In this document: positions 7,354-15,179 of the stretch, in pieces
Numbering within the stretch: the stretch's first letter is position 1
Layout: each line of letters starts with the position of its first letter
Assembly: GCF_900129095.1 (NCBI RefSeq)
Contig: NZ_FQVA01000011.1
Coordinates: 1-32,822 of the forward strand
Reading direction: 5' to 3'
Source of the DNA: Microbulbifer donghaiensis
GTDB taxonomy: Bacteria; Pseudomonadota; Gammaproteobacteria; Pseudomonadales; Cellvibrionaceae
Length of the DNA stretch: 32,822 nucleotides
Program-made: the position numbers and the translations under genes
Notes under the pieces: model-generated
Told to the model about the DNA's origin: nothing
What the model saw: the letters and a program-made list of their open reading frames with translations, nothing else
The model's database searches: none

Positions 7354-8859
7354 TCATCGTGAGAACGCCTGTGCCCACCACCGCAAAAATTCCTGCCCCA
7401 CGGCATACTGCGGCAGCGAGTGCGATTGCTCTTCAATCCCCTGTTCTTTTTCCATTGCGGTAACGCGCTGATTGGCGGCGGTGAACCAGGCGGCGGGATC
7501 ACTAAGGCCTTTGCCGAGGGCATCGCCATACAGCGCGGCGCTGAACCAGGTGCGTTCGGAGTCATCACTGCAGCCGAAGGACGTGCGGTCCGGCGCGGCG
7601 GAGGTGAACACGACGCGGTTGGGCGCGGCCAGCGCCTCTTTCCACTGACCGGAATAACAGGCGGACACGATGAGCCACTGGTGTTGCGCGCGCAGGCCGT
7701 CCAGCCACTGCTTACCGTCCTTTACCGAAATGTCATTCAGCGGCAGCTTGTTTTCCTTGAGTAGCAGGTCTCCGTCCTTGTCGCCGTGGCTGACGAAGTG
7801 CACCAACAGCAGGTCTTCCTGCGGATCCATCAGTGCATCCAACGCTGTCAGGCTTTCGCGCACGCTGGTGCGCGTTGCCAGCGGCAGTTTGTCACCGCTG
7901 CCGTTGCTGAGGCGGATCTGCCGCTGCGCGATATCGAAGACAGAGCCGAGCCTTGTCGATACCCAATCCACCTCTTTGGCAAACACCGGGGAGGTACCGT
8001 CACCGCCGACCACCAGCAGGTATACATCGCGCACGCCCGGCCGCTGTGGTGCCAGTGTGGCGAGAGTCGACTGCAGGCGCTCTGCTTCACTGTACAGGCG
8101 CGCTTCCACCGCCGCCTTTTGTTGTTTCTCGTTGCCGCGCCAGGCCTGTTTGCTCGGGTAATAGCGGCCGGCGACAAAAAAGCCCGCCTCTTCTATCGCC
8201 TTGCCATTGTCGTCCTTGTGGATCAGAACGCCTTCGCCATTGGCTTCGCCGTATTCAAAGTTGGCGCGGATAATGGTGCCGTCCGGCTGGGTGAGTTCGC
8301 CCGCGCCGGCATAGACGGAATATTCGAAACCGCCGCGGTAGCGATAGCCCTGCCCGTCGCGGTAGCTGCCTTGCACGATATAGCCGTCGGCGAAGGTACC
8401 TTCGTAGTGGGCGCCTTCCGTCGTTACCTGGTGGCCCTGGCCGTGGGGCATCAGATCGAGGAATTCACCCTCATAGGATCCCGCTTCTGTCCACGCAACC
8501 GAGCCTTTGAGCAAATCGCCCCGCTGAAACTCTCCCTCCCAGACGCCCTCGGCACACGCATAGCGGCCGTGGCCGCTCAGTTGGCCGTCGAGAAATTCCC
8601 CTTCATAGACACAGCCATCACCGTAATCAAAGCGCCCGCGCCCGGCCATGCGCCCTCGCGCGAATTCGCCCTGATAGTGGCGCCCATCCGGCCATCTCAA
8701 GCTGCCCTGGCCGTGAAACAGCCCATTTTTGAAGCTGCCGCTGTAGACCGAGCCGTCCGGCAGGGTGGTGTTCTCGGCAGACTGGACCGGCTCGCAGCCG
8801 GTGAGTATCCACAGCAGGGCGGGTAGTATTAGCGGGCGGGATACAGCGGCGGGTTTCAT
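7354..8859 (-). CDS. MORN-repeat lipoprotein with C13 (legumain-like) peptidase domain
   Basis: A two-part protein of 501 residues from the ATG at 8859. That start gives a clean lipoprotein signal (MKPAAVSRPLILPALLWILTGC, read as lipobox LTGC, Cys22); the frame is open up to 9012. Residues of about 30-220 hold roughly eight MORN-type repeats (GSVYSGSFKNGLFHGQGS, HYQGEFARGRMAGRGRF, VYEGEFLDGQLSGHGRY and others). The C-terminal half is a caspase-fold peptidase of C13 type: strand LLLVHFVSHGDKDGDLLL with His358, then WLIVSACYSGQWKEAL with Cys401. The 43-residue His-Cys spacing suits clan CD. A lipid-anchored envelope peptidase whose MORN part binds a partner or lipid is my inference. The CAP-domain gene lies upstream on the same strand. 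Confidence 0.85.
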   Translation of the reverse strand: MKPAAVSRPLILPALLWILTGCEPVQSAENTTLPDGSVYSGSFKNGLFHGQGSLRWPDGRHYQGEFARGRMAGRGRFDYGDGCVYEGEFLDGQLSGHGRYACAEGVWEGEFQRGDLLKGSVAWTEAGSYEGEFLDLMPHGQGHQVTTEGAHYEGTFADGYIVQGSYRDGQGYRYRGGFEYSVYAGAGELTQPDGTIIRANFEYGEANGEGVLIHKDDNGKAIEEAGFFVAGRYYPSKQAWRGNEKQQKAAVEARLYSEAERLQSTLATLAPQRPGVRDVYLLVVGGDGTSPVFAKEVDWVSTRLGSVFDIAQRQIRLSNGSGDKLPLATRTSVRESLTALDALMDPQEDLLLVHFVSHGDKDGDLLLKENKLPLNDISVKDGKQWLDGLRAQHQWLIVSACYSGQWKEALAAPNRVVFTSAAPDRTSFGCSDDSERTWFSAALYGDALGKGLSDPAAWFTAANQRVTAMEKEQGIEEQSHSLPQYAVGQEFLRWWAQAFSR

Positions 8860-9091
8860 GCGCAACACCATCATTCTGATTATTACCGTCAGCCTAGCAA
8901 AACGCCGTCTATTGCGCTCGAGGAGATTGGGGCAGCAGAAAACAAGATTCTGGGCAAAGCAAAGATCGTCTCGAATGCGGCCCATCTTTGAACAAAGGAC
9001 GCCGTACAACATCGCAAACTAAAATATCGTGCTAACAATTGGTCGACACGCACCCGGCAATAAAATTGAACGCAGAGAGAGGGGAGCCGCC

Positions 9092-9721
9092 CTAATTCGC
9101 CCGATACGGTAAATGCTGATAGATATTGCCGGCCGGGGCGTAGTTACAGGTCACTATGGTCCTGAAGTTTCCCTTCGGACAGTAATAAACCCCGCAACCG
9201 ACCGCCCGCGGCAGCTTCCTGCCTTCCGCATCGACTGCGTCCATGCTGTCCCAGATCAGCTGGCTGTAGTGACCGGTTTTCAGGTCATTGAACGGCCCGT
9301 AGCGATATTGCTGCGCTTCCCCGGCCCAGCCTGCCACCGCCTGCGCAAGTGCATCTTGTTCCGACAGGTGCGCGGAGGAATAAAAAATATTTTCACCGAC
9401 CGATGCGTAAGCCGGATTGCCGCCGTTAGCGACGAAGTGCTCCCGGCGTTTGCTGTTGTGGCCCGGCCGGGCGTTGCATTGCGATGCGGACCAGTTATAC
9501 GCGGTGCGAGCCAGTGCTTTGTCGTACGTCAGCATCGCTACCGGCGGGTTCGGTTTCGGGCTGTTGGGGAAGCGGCCGGCGTTGAGGTCTTTTCTTACCT
9601 GGTTGTGTAGCTCCAGGGCTTTGCATTTATTGGGTTTGGTGCAGTCTGGTTCGGCTGCTTGGGTCGCAACGCCGGTAGTGAGAGCGATTGATAGAAGTAA
9701 AGTGATAAAGGCTTGGGTCAC
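9092..9721 (-). CDS. Secreted CAP-domain (SCP/PR-1-like) protein
   Basis: The GTG at 9721 is chosen because it starts a normal signal peptide (TQAFITLLLSIALTTGVATQAAE), giving 209 residues; an ATG at 9790 would add 23 poorly fitting residues. The mature protein is one CAP domain: ALELHNQVRKDLNAGR helix, the cavity histidine in CNARPGHNSKRREH, SVGENIFYS with the conserved Glu, GHYSQLIWDSMDAVDAEGRK (CAP1 motif) and TIVTCNYAPAGNIY (CAP2 motif). Several cysteines, including CGVYYC, suggest disulphides outside the cytoplasm. Bacterial CAP proteins have varied or unknown roles, so no substrate is assigned. It may be co-transcribed with the C13 peptidase gene downstream on the same strand. Confidence 0.85.
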   Translation of the reverse strand: MTQAFITLLLSIALTTGVATQAAEPDCTKPNKCKALELHNQVRKDLNAGRFPNSPKPNPPVAMLTYDKALARTAYNWSASQCNARPGHNSKRREHFVANGGNPAYASVGENIFYSSAHLSEQDALAQAVAGWAGEAQQYRYGPFNDLKTGHYSQLIWDSMDAVDAEGRKLPRAVGCGVYYCPKGNFRTIVTCNYAPAGNIYQHLPYRAN

Positions 9722-9859
9722 GTTTTTTTCACTCTGGGTTTGAACGTCCGCATCAGTAGTAGCGAGAAACCGCCCGGTCGACAAAAGCATGCAGTGCGGG
9801 CGCCAGCCTGTCGGTTCGCGCCTGTTGCAAGGCCCGGGCGCGGCGGGGATAGCGGTAGT

Positions 9860-10693
9860 TCAGTAGTAGAGGAGCGGGTGGGACAGGTCGCCGTCGAGCG
9901 CTTCGGACAGATCGAGCTCATCGCTCTCGGGATAGAGCGTATTGATCACCAGGCGCGGCTCCGACGCAAAGGAGGCGGGGCCCATGGCGCCCACCGTCAG
10001 GTTGACACTGAAAAAGCGCATCAGCCTGCCCCGGTATTCCTGTTCCACCCGAAAGCTGGCCATCGGCTCGAGCCTTGAGGCGATCTGGGCCCAGTCTTTC
10101 GGTACGCTCGGATGCGCGGCCAGCTCGCGTACCATTTCGTGGTAAATCGGGTCGTTGGTCAGCAGCGCCTCCTGCTGGGTATACATCAGGATCATCGCCA
10201 GCGTGTGCTGCCACGACTTCAGCGCGACGCCTTCGGGTGGGCGGCGAAAGACAAATTGGTAATGGTTTTCCACTTTCGCCAGCTCTTCAGCGCTGACCGA
10301 CTCGCGGTAAAAGGCGACCCAGCTGCGATTCACCATCAGCAGGCGGCAGTAGCGGTCTGTCAGCACCGCCGGGTAGGGATCCATCGCGCGCAGCGATAGC
10401 AGGGTGGCCTTGCGCAGCCAGTTGAATTCCGGTGCCTGGAAGTCGACTTCGCGGCTCTCGGCCAGGTAACCGGCAGCGAGGCGCAGGTAGCTGCTGTCGC
10501 GCTCTCCCAGATTCAGTGCACGGCTGATAGCGTCCACCAGCGCCTCGCTGGGGCGGGCCTTGCCGTTTTCAAGAAAGCTGATATGGCGGGTGGAGGACTC
10601 CAGGCTGAGTGCCAGCGTTTCCTGGCTGAGGCCGCGCACCCGCCGCCAGAAGCGCAACAGGTGGCCGAACGCATTGTAGGCTGTCTCACTCAT
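9860..10693 (-). CDS. XRE-family regulator with MmyB-like ligand-binding domain
   Basis: A 277-residue transcription factor. Residues of about 8-65 form an XRE helix-turn-helix (LLRFWRRVRGLSQETLALSL, then STRHISFLENGKARPS). The rest (about 100-275) is the MmyB-like PAS-fold domain: DPYPAVLTDRYCRLLMVNRSW, a helical middle and the end RLVINTLYPESDELDL. It is divergent from the acyl-CoA dehydrogenase operon, and the shared 154-base region holds a perfect 15-bp palindrome, so it probably controls that operon and itself. Family members are thought to bind small hydrophobic ligands; an acyl-CoA or fatty-acid effector is therefore inference. The protein at 18413-19243 is a paralogue with the same layout. 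Confidence 0.9.
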   Translation of the reverse strand: MSETAYNAFGHLLRFWRRVRGLSQETLALSLESSTRHISFLENGKARPSEALVDAISRALNLGERDSSYLRLAAGYLAESREVDFQAPEFNWLRKATLLSLRAMDPYPAVLTDRYCRLLMVNRSWVAFYRESVSAEELAKVENHYQFVFRRPPEGVALKSWQHTLAMILMYTQQEALLTNDPIYHEMVRELAAHPSVPKDWAQIASRLEPMASFRVEQEYRGRLMRFFSVNLTVGAMGPASFASEPRLVINTLYPESDELDLSEALDGDLSHPLLYY

Positions 10694-10745
10694 TTCCCTG
10701 CCTCAAACGGCTGGCCGGATTTGCCGTGCCGGTGCCTGCTGAACT

Positions 10746-10760
10746 TGACCTCGGAGGTCA
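10746..10760. promoter_or_regulatory. Candidate operator, 15-bp perfect palindrome
   Basis: TGACCTC-G-GAGGTCA has two perfect 7-base arms and a one-base centre. It is placed between the divergent MmyB-type regulator gene and the acyl-CoA dehydrogenase operon. Size and position suit a dimeric helix-turn-helix binding site. The second MmyB-type regulator in the window has a similarly built 7-1-7 palindrome nearby (19301-19315). Confidence 0.5.
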
Positions 10761-10847
10761 TGGCCGAGTCTAGCAACTCCCAACACAATACCCAACCGGC
10801 CCCCAAGCGGCCCACTCCATCCGTTAGTAACAGGAACAAGGTGACCC

Positions 10848-12650
10848 ATGGCAGCACAAGCGCTCAGCGAACGCGACCTGGCATTCATGCTCTACGAGCT
10901 GTTCGATGCAGAATCCCTCACCAAGCGCCCGCGCTACGCCGATCACAGCCGCGAAACCTTCGACGCGGCCATCGAAACCGGCAAGACGGTAGCAGTGAAA
11001 CATTTCCTGCCCATTCGGCAGCAAGTGGACACCAACGAACCCACTTTTGACGGCGAGCGCGTGCACCTGCTGCCGGAAATCAAGCCGGCAGTGGACGCGG
11101 TCATCGAGGCCGGCCTCGCCGCGCCGGAAACCGATTTTGAAGACGGCGGCATGCAGCTGCCGCTGATCGTCACCAATGCCGTGCAGGCTCATCTGTGGGC
11201 GGCGGCCAGCACCACGTTTGGCTACATCTCCCTGACCAACGCCAACGCCAACCTGATCGAGGCGCACGGCTCACCGGAGCAGGTGGAAAAGTGGGTCAAG
11301 CCCATGCGCGAGGGCCGCTTCATGGGCACCATGGCGATGACCGAACCCGGTGCGGGCTCCGGGCTCGCCGACCTCACCACCACCGCCACCCGCGAGGAAG
11401 ACGGCAGCTACCGCATCACCGGTAACAAGATCTTCATCTCCGGCGGTGACCACGAGCTCAGTGACAACATCGTGCACCTGGTGCTCGCCCGCGTGAAAGG
11501 CGCACCCAAGGGCGTGAAGGGGATCTCGCTGTTTATCGTGCCCAAGTTCCTGGTCAACGAAGACGGCAGTAACGGCGAGCGCAACGATGTGGCCCTGGCC
11601 GGGCTGTTCCACAAGATGGGCGGGCGCGGACACACCTCAACCGCACTCAGCTTCGGCGAGAAAGGCGGTGCCGTGGGCTATCTGGTGGGCGAGGAAAACC
11701 GCGGGCTGATGTACATGTTCCACATGATGAACGAGGCGCGCATCATGGTCGGCACCGGTGCGGCGCTGACCGCCCTGACCGGTTACCAGTACTCCCTCGA
11801 CTACGCCCGCGAGCGCCCCCAGGGCCGCCTGCTCGCCAACAAGGACCCGGAATCCGCGCCGATCAATATCGTCGAACATCCGGATGTGCGTCGCATGTTG
11901 CTGACCCAGAAAGCCTACGCCGAGGGCGCCTACGCGCTGTGCCTGTACGGCAGTCAGCTGGCCGATGACGAGAAGACCGCCGAGACCGAAGCGGAGCGGG
12001 CCCACGCGCACACGCTGCTCGATTTCCTCACCCCGATCATCAAGAGCTGGCCGTCGGAATACGGCCCGCAGGCGAACAGCCTCGCTATCCAGGTCATGGG
12101 CGGGCACGGCTATATCAACGAGCACCCGGTGGAAATGTTCTACCGCGACAACCGCCTGAACCCGATTCACGAGGGCACCACCGGCATCCAGTCCCTGGAC
12201 CTGCTCGGGCGCAAGGTGCCGATGAACAAGTTTGCCGGCTACCGCGCCGTGCTCGCGGAAATGCAGCAGACCATCGAACAGGCGCGCGACAGCGAACTGA
12301 GTCTGTTCGCCGGCGACCTGCAGGCCGCGCTGGAGGAGCTTCAGCAGACCACCAGTGCCGTCCTCGGAGCCACCGCAGAGAAAAATCCCGACCTGGTGTT
12401 CTCGAACTCGGTCAGCTACCTGGAAATGTTCGGCCATGTCGTCATCGCCTGGATCTGGCTGCGCCAGGGCCTCGCCGCCGATGCCGGGCTGCAGCGCAAC
12501 CCGCATGCGGAAGACGAGCACTTCTATCGCGGCAAGCTGCAGGCGATGCAGTACTTCTTCCGCTCGGAGCTGCCGAAAATCTACCACTGGTCAAAACTGG
12601 TCAAGGAAATCGACAGCACCAGCTTCGACATGCGGCCCGAGTGGTTCTGA
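10848..12650 (+). CDS. Acyl-CoA dehydrogenase with C-terminal extension (DmdC-like)
   Basis: An FAD enzyme of 600 residues that oxidises an acyl-CoA to the 2-enoyl-CoA. A strong ribosome site (AAGGTGA) precedes the ATG. Signatures are MAMTEPGAGSGLADL (FAD/substrate segment, about residue 164), ARIMVGTGAALTALTGYQ, QVMGGHGYINEHPVEMFYRD and IHEGTTGIQSLDLLGRK, where Glu442 is the probable catalytic base. It exceeds the roughly 380 residues of short-chain enzymes because of N- and C-terminal extensions, as in the group including 3-methylmercaptopropionyl-CoA dehydrogenase DmdC. The true substrate cannot be read from sequence. It is the first gene of an operon with a MaoC hydratase and an SDR. Electrons would pass to ETF, which is not in the window. 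Confidence 0.92.
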   Translation: MAAQALSERDLAFMLYELFDAESLTKRPRYADHSRETFDAAIETGKTVAVKHFLPIRQQVDTNEPTFDGERVHLLPEIKPAVDAVIEAGLAAPETDFEDGGMQLPLIVTNAVQAHLWAAASTTFGYISLTNANANLIEAHGSPEQVEKWVKPMREGRFMGTMAMTEPGAGSGLADLTTTATREEDGSYRITGNKIFISGGDHELSDNIVHLVLARVKGAPKGVKGISLFIVPKFLVNEDGSNGERNDVALAGLFHKMGGRGHTSTALSFGEKGGAVGYLVGEENRGLMYMFHMMNEARIMVGTGAALTALTGYQYSLDYARERPQGRLLANKDPESAPINIVEHPDVRRMLLTQKAYAEGAYALCLYGSQLADDEKTAETEAERAHAHTLLDFLTPIIKSWPSEYGPQANSLAIQVMGGHGYINEHPVEMFYRDNRLNPIHEGTTGIQSLDLLGRKVPMNKFAGYRAVLAEMQQTIEQARDSELSLFAGDLQAALEELQQTTSAVLGATAEKNPDLVFSNSVSYLEMFGHVVIAWIWLRQGLAADAGLQRNPHAEDEHFYRGKLQAMQYFFRSELPKIYHWSKLVKEIDSTSFDMRPEWF

Positions 12651-12668
12651 ACCGGCGCCGCGATGACA

Positions 12669-12683
12669 GGGCGCATTGCGCCC
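12669..12683 (+). other. Intercistronic hairpin in the acyl-CoA operon
   Basis: GGGCGC-ATT-GCGCCC is a perfect 6-bp stem with a three-base loop between the dehydrogenase and MaoC genes. There is no T run, so it is not a typical terminator. It could mark a processing or stability point in the operon mRNA. Confidence 0.4.
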
Positions 12684-12719
12684 ATTGCATAACAGAATAT
12701 GACAACGACAGGAGAGACC

Positions 12720-13178
12720 ATGAAGACGGTCAGTAAGCAAGAACTGCTGGAAAGCGTTGGCAAAACCCTGCAAACCACTGACTGGTACAGCGTCAACCAG
12801 GAACAGATCGACCTGTTCGCCGAGGTTACCCACGATTACCAGTTCATTCACGTCGATCCGAAGCGCGCGGCGCAGACACCGTTCGGCTCCACCATTGCCC
12901 ACGGCTTCCTCACGCTGTCGCTGCTGTCGCATTTCGCCGAGACCTTCATTCTGCTGGTGGAAGATCTGCAGATGGCGGTCAATTACGGTTTTGACAAGGT
13001 GCGCTTTATCGCCCCGGTAAAGGTCGACAGCCGTATCCGCGCACACGCGCGGCTGCTGGATGTCACCGAAAAAAATCCCGGCCAGTTTATGCTGAAGACT
13101 GAAGTCACCGTCGAGATCGAGGGCGAAGAAAAGCCCGCGCTGCTGGCCGAGTGGCTCACCATGCAGGTGGCCGGCTGA
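12720..13178 (+). CDS. MaoC-family (R)-specific enoyl-CoA hydratase
   Basis: A 152-residue hot-dog-fold hydratase that adds water to a 2-enoyl-CoA, giving the (3R)-hydroxyacyl-CoA. The start is ATG 12720, with GGAGAG just before it. The hydratase-2 motif is present: EVTHDYQFIHVDPKRAAQ with catalytic pair Asp39 and His44, followed by TPFGSTIAHGFLTLSLL. The single-domain length matches PhaJ/MaoC-like proteins. It is flanked by an acyl-CoA dehydrogenase and an SDR resembling the dehydrogenase part of peroxisomal MFE-2, so its role is probably the middle step of an R-route beta-oxidation. Feeding PHA synthesis is an alternative, but no PHA genes are seen. Confidence 0.92.
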   Translation: MKTVSKQELLESVGKTLQTTDWYSVNQEQIDLFAEVTHDYQFIHVDPKRAAQTPFGSTIAHGFLTLSLLSHFAETFILLVEDLQMAVNYGFDKVRFIAPVKVDSRIRAHARLLDVTEKNPGQFMLKTEVTVEIEGEEKPALLAEWLTMQVAG

Positions 13179-13236
13179 TTCCGACGAGCCGCCCCGTGCG
13201 GCTAATCCGCAACGAAAAAACGATGGAGAGAAGACT

Positions 13237-14151
13237 ATGAGTGTACGCTTTGACGGCCAGGTGGCCATCGTAACCGGCGCCGGCAACGGGCTCGGAAAAT
13301 CTCACGCGCTGGCACTGGCCGCGCGCGGTGCAAAAGTCGTGGTCAACGACCTCGGTGGCGCGCGCGACGGCAGCGGCGCCTCCTCTGAGGCCGCACAGGA
13401 AGTAGTGCGCGAAATCGAGGCCAATGGTGGCGAGGCGATTGCACACGGCGCCAACGTGGCCAAGTACGACGAAGTCCAGGACATGGTGCAGCAGGCCATG
13501 GACAAGTGGGGCCGCGTCGACATCCTGATCAATAACGCCGGCATCCTGCGCGACAAGACCTTCGCCAAGATGGAGCTGGCCGATTTCCAGCTGGTCATGG
13601 ACGTGCATGTGATGGGCTCCGTGAACTGCACCAAGGCGGTGTGGGAAATCATGCGTGCGCAGAACTACGGCCGCATCGTCATGACCACCTCGTCGAGCGG
13701 CATGTACGGCAACTTCGGCCAGTCCAACTACGGCGCGGCGAAAATGGCGGTGCTCGGCTTTATGAACACCCTGGTGCTGGAAGGGGCCAAGTACGACATC
13801 CGCGTCAACGCGCTGTCACCAACCGCCGGCACCCGCATGACCGAAGACCTGATGCCGCCGGAAATCCTGGAGATGCTCACGCCGGAAGCGGTGACCGCAG
13901 GCGCACTGACCCTGTGTCACAAGGATGCGCCGAACCGCTTCATCCTCTGCGCCGGTGCCGGCGGCTATGCCAGCACCCGCCTGTTTGAAACGGCCGGCAC
14001 CTTTATTCCGGCCGACGAGCAGAGCCCGGAGGCCGTGATCGAAAACTGGGACAAGATCTGCGACCAGGGTGCCCAGGCGGAACTCGCCTCCGGCGCCGGG
14101 CAGACCGAGAAGTTCCTCACCATGGCCATGGCCCACACAGAGACGGCCTGA
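13237..14151 (+). CDS. SDR dehydrogenase, (3R)-hydroxyacyl-CoA dehydrogenase-like
   Basis: A 304-residue short-chain dehydrogenase with GGAGAG before the ATG. The NAD(P) site is TGAGNGLGKS (TGxxxGxG) and DLGG follows the second strand; NNAG lies at the fourth strand. The catalytic set is Ser152, Tyr165 and Lys169 in SSSGMYGNFGQSNYGAAK. The long insertion after strand two (GGARDGSGASSEAAQEVVRE) and the tail beyond the core resemble the N-terminal dehydrogenase domain of MFE-2/HSD17B4, which oxidises (3R)-hydroxyacyl-CoA. In MFE-2 this domain is fused to a hydratase 2; here the two are adjacent separate genes. It is the last gene of the operon, with a strong hairpin downstream. No thiolase is encoded here. 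Confidence 0.88.
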   Translation: MSVRFDGQVAIVTGAGNGLGKSHALALAARGAKVVVNDLGGARDGSGASSEAAQEVVREIEANGGEAIAHGANVAKYDEVQDMVQQAMDKWGRVDILINNAGILRDKTFAKMELADFQLVMDVHVMGSVNCTKAVWEIMRAQNYGRIVMTTSSSGMYGNFGQSNYGAAKMAVLGFMNTLVLEGAKYDIRVNALSPTAGTRMTEDLMPPEILEMLTPEAVTAGALTLCHKDAPNRFILCAGAGGYASTRLFETAGTFIPADEQSPEAVIENWDKICDQGAQAELASGAGQTEKFLTMAMAHTETA

Positions 14152-14185
14152 TTCAGGCCGCCGTTAACTTCGTAGCGCTTGATGC

Positions 14186-14216
14186 ACACCCCGGGGCCTA
14201 GTGGGCGCCGGGGTGT
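14186..14216 (+). terminator. Hairpin after the acyl-CoA operon
   Basis: ACACCCCGG and CCGGGGTGT form a perfect 9-bp stem around a 13-base loop, 35 bases after the SDR stop codon. No T run follows, so termination by this hairpin alone is uncertain; it may protect the 3' end. Confidence 0.45.
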
Positions 14217-14321
14217 CGAATGCGTGGTGGTGATCTTGTGCGTCGGCGCGCACTGAGGTTCTTATCGGGCCCTGCCGATAAATAGAAAAGATACCGCGAG
14301 TGGGCATCGGAATCCGGAGCT

Positions 14322-14900
14322 GGAGGATTAGCTTCGCCCTGCGGGCTCGCTGGTCTCCGGTGCTAAGCGCGTGTGGCTCGAACTGAGGTTGGAGTCTGGC
14401 TACTGGTGCGCGCCGTTTACAAGGAAGGCCACTCGTCGGGCTTTGATAGTGCAGTGGGTGGAGGATTAGCTTCGCCCTTCGGGCTCGCTGGTCTCCGGCG
14501 CTGCGCGCGTGGACTCGCAAAATGCGCTCGGGGCTACGCCCCGCCGTCGCAAGCTCCGGCGCCCAAATTTGCTGCGCAAATTAGTCGGCTCGAACGGAGG
14601 TTGGAGTCTGGTCGCTGGGGCACACCTTATACAGGAAAGGCCACTCGTTGGGCTTTGATAGTGCAGTGTGTGGAGGATTAGCTTCGCCCTTTGGGCTCGC
14701 TGGTCTCCGGCGCTGCGCGCCTGCGGCTCGAACGGAGGTTTTTATCGAGCGCTCGGGCGGGCCATCTACAAAGTAGCCGGTCCGTTGGGTTTTGATGGTG
14801 CAGTGTGTGGAGGATTAGCTTCGCCCTTTTGGGCTCGCTGGTCTCCGGCGCTGCGCGCCTCCGGCTCGAACGGAGGTTCGAATCTGGGCCCTGAGGCCCA
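14322..14900 (+). repeat. Tandem array of four ~137-bp tRNA-flank-like units
   Basis: Four degenerate direct repeats start (at GGAGGATTAGCTTCGCCC) at 14322, 14460, 14672 and 14809. Spacing is 138, 212 and 137 bases; the second unit carries about 74 extra bases. A partial unit is visible around 14250-14320. Each unit has a GCCC-loop-GGGC hairpin, CTGGTCTCCGG, usually a GGCGC-TGC-GCGCC-like hairpin (degraded in unit 1), then CTCGAACNGAGGTT, a variable stretch resembling a tRNA 3' end plus CCA, then AAGGCCAC and TTTGATAGTGCAGTG. In unit 4 the 3' part reads GGTTCGAATCTGGG then CCACCATATACAAATAAGG. The flank CCATATACAAATAAGGCCAC is exactly what follows the CCA of the minus-strand tRNA-Arg, so the array faces the tRNA in inverted orientation. 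Short ORFs here are translations of the repeat and not credible genes. Confidence 0.75.
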
Positions 14901-14947
14901 CCATATACAAATAAGGCCACCCAAAGGGTGGCCTTATTTGTATATGG
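14901..14947. terminator. 47-base perfect palindrome, bidirectional terminator of tRNA-Arg
   Basis: Perfect 22-base arms surround an AAA loop; the inner part is AAGGCCACCC and its complement, followed on both strands by TTATTT. On the minus strand it begins with the CCA of the tRNA-Arg gene, so it is the natural terminator of that gene. On the plus strand its left arm is the tail of the last repeat unit, so the tRNA and the array share one palindrome. Confidence 0.75.
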
Positions 14948-15021
14948 CCCGCCCCAGAGGATTCGAACCTCTGACCTTTGCCTCCGGAGGGCAACGCTCT
15001 ATCCAGCTGAGCTAGGGGCGG
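14945..15021 (-). tRNA. tRNA-Arg (anticodon CCG)
   Basis: A 77-base cloverleaf including an encoded CCA. The acceptor strands CCGCCCC and GGGGCGG pair fully, the discriminator is G, and TA follows at positions 8-9. The D arm is GCTCAGCTGGATAGAGC, the anticodon arm TTGCC-CTCCGGA-GGCAA gives anticodon CCG (reads CGG codons), the variable loop is AGGTC and the T arm is AGAGG-TTCGAAT-CCTCT. All stems are intact, so the gene should be functional. It is transcribed from a promoter near 15232-15260, through a truncated copy of its own 5' end (15180-15198). Confidence 0.95.
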
Positions 15022-15179
15022 GAAACTCGGATTTTCATATTCGCACTGTGCCGGCCGCGGGGCGGGAAGCCTGCGGCTTCCGGCAACGCTCCCCTCGCTT
15101 TGCTCGGGTCCGGCCACCAATCAAAGATTGGCGGCGTTCGGCTGCGCGCAAGGCAGTGCCTTGCAATCGCTTGCCTCAC
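15022..15179. other. Hairpin-rich spacer between truncated and intact tRNA-Arg
   Basis: The spacer contains three perfect stems with three-base loops: GGAAGCC-TGC-GGCTTCC at 15065-15081, CCAATC-AAA-GATTGG at 15117-15131 and GCAAGGC-AGT-GCCTTGC at 15148-15164. No gene is supported. The spacer would be part of the tRNA precursor if transcription starts near 15225. Confidence 0.6.

Noticed and set aside
14322..14900. CRISPR array
   Set aside because: Units are about 137 bp and degenerate throughout, with no short identical repeats separated by unique equal-length spacers and no cas genes.
14373..15015. Short ORFs inside the tandem array, including one running through the tRNA
   Set aside because: They translate repeat units (RARWSPALRA-type strings) and the antisense of tRNA-Arg (RGFEPLTFASGGQ), a well-known false protein.
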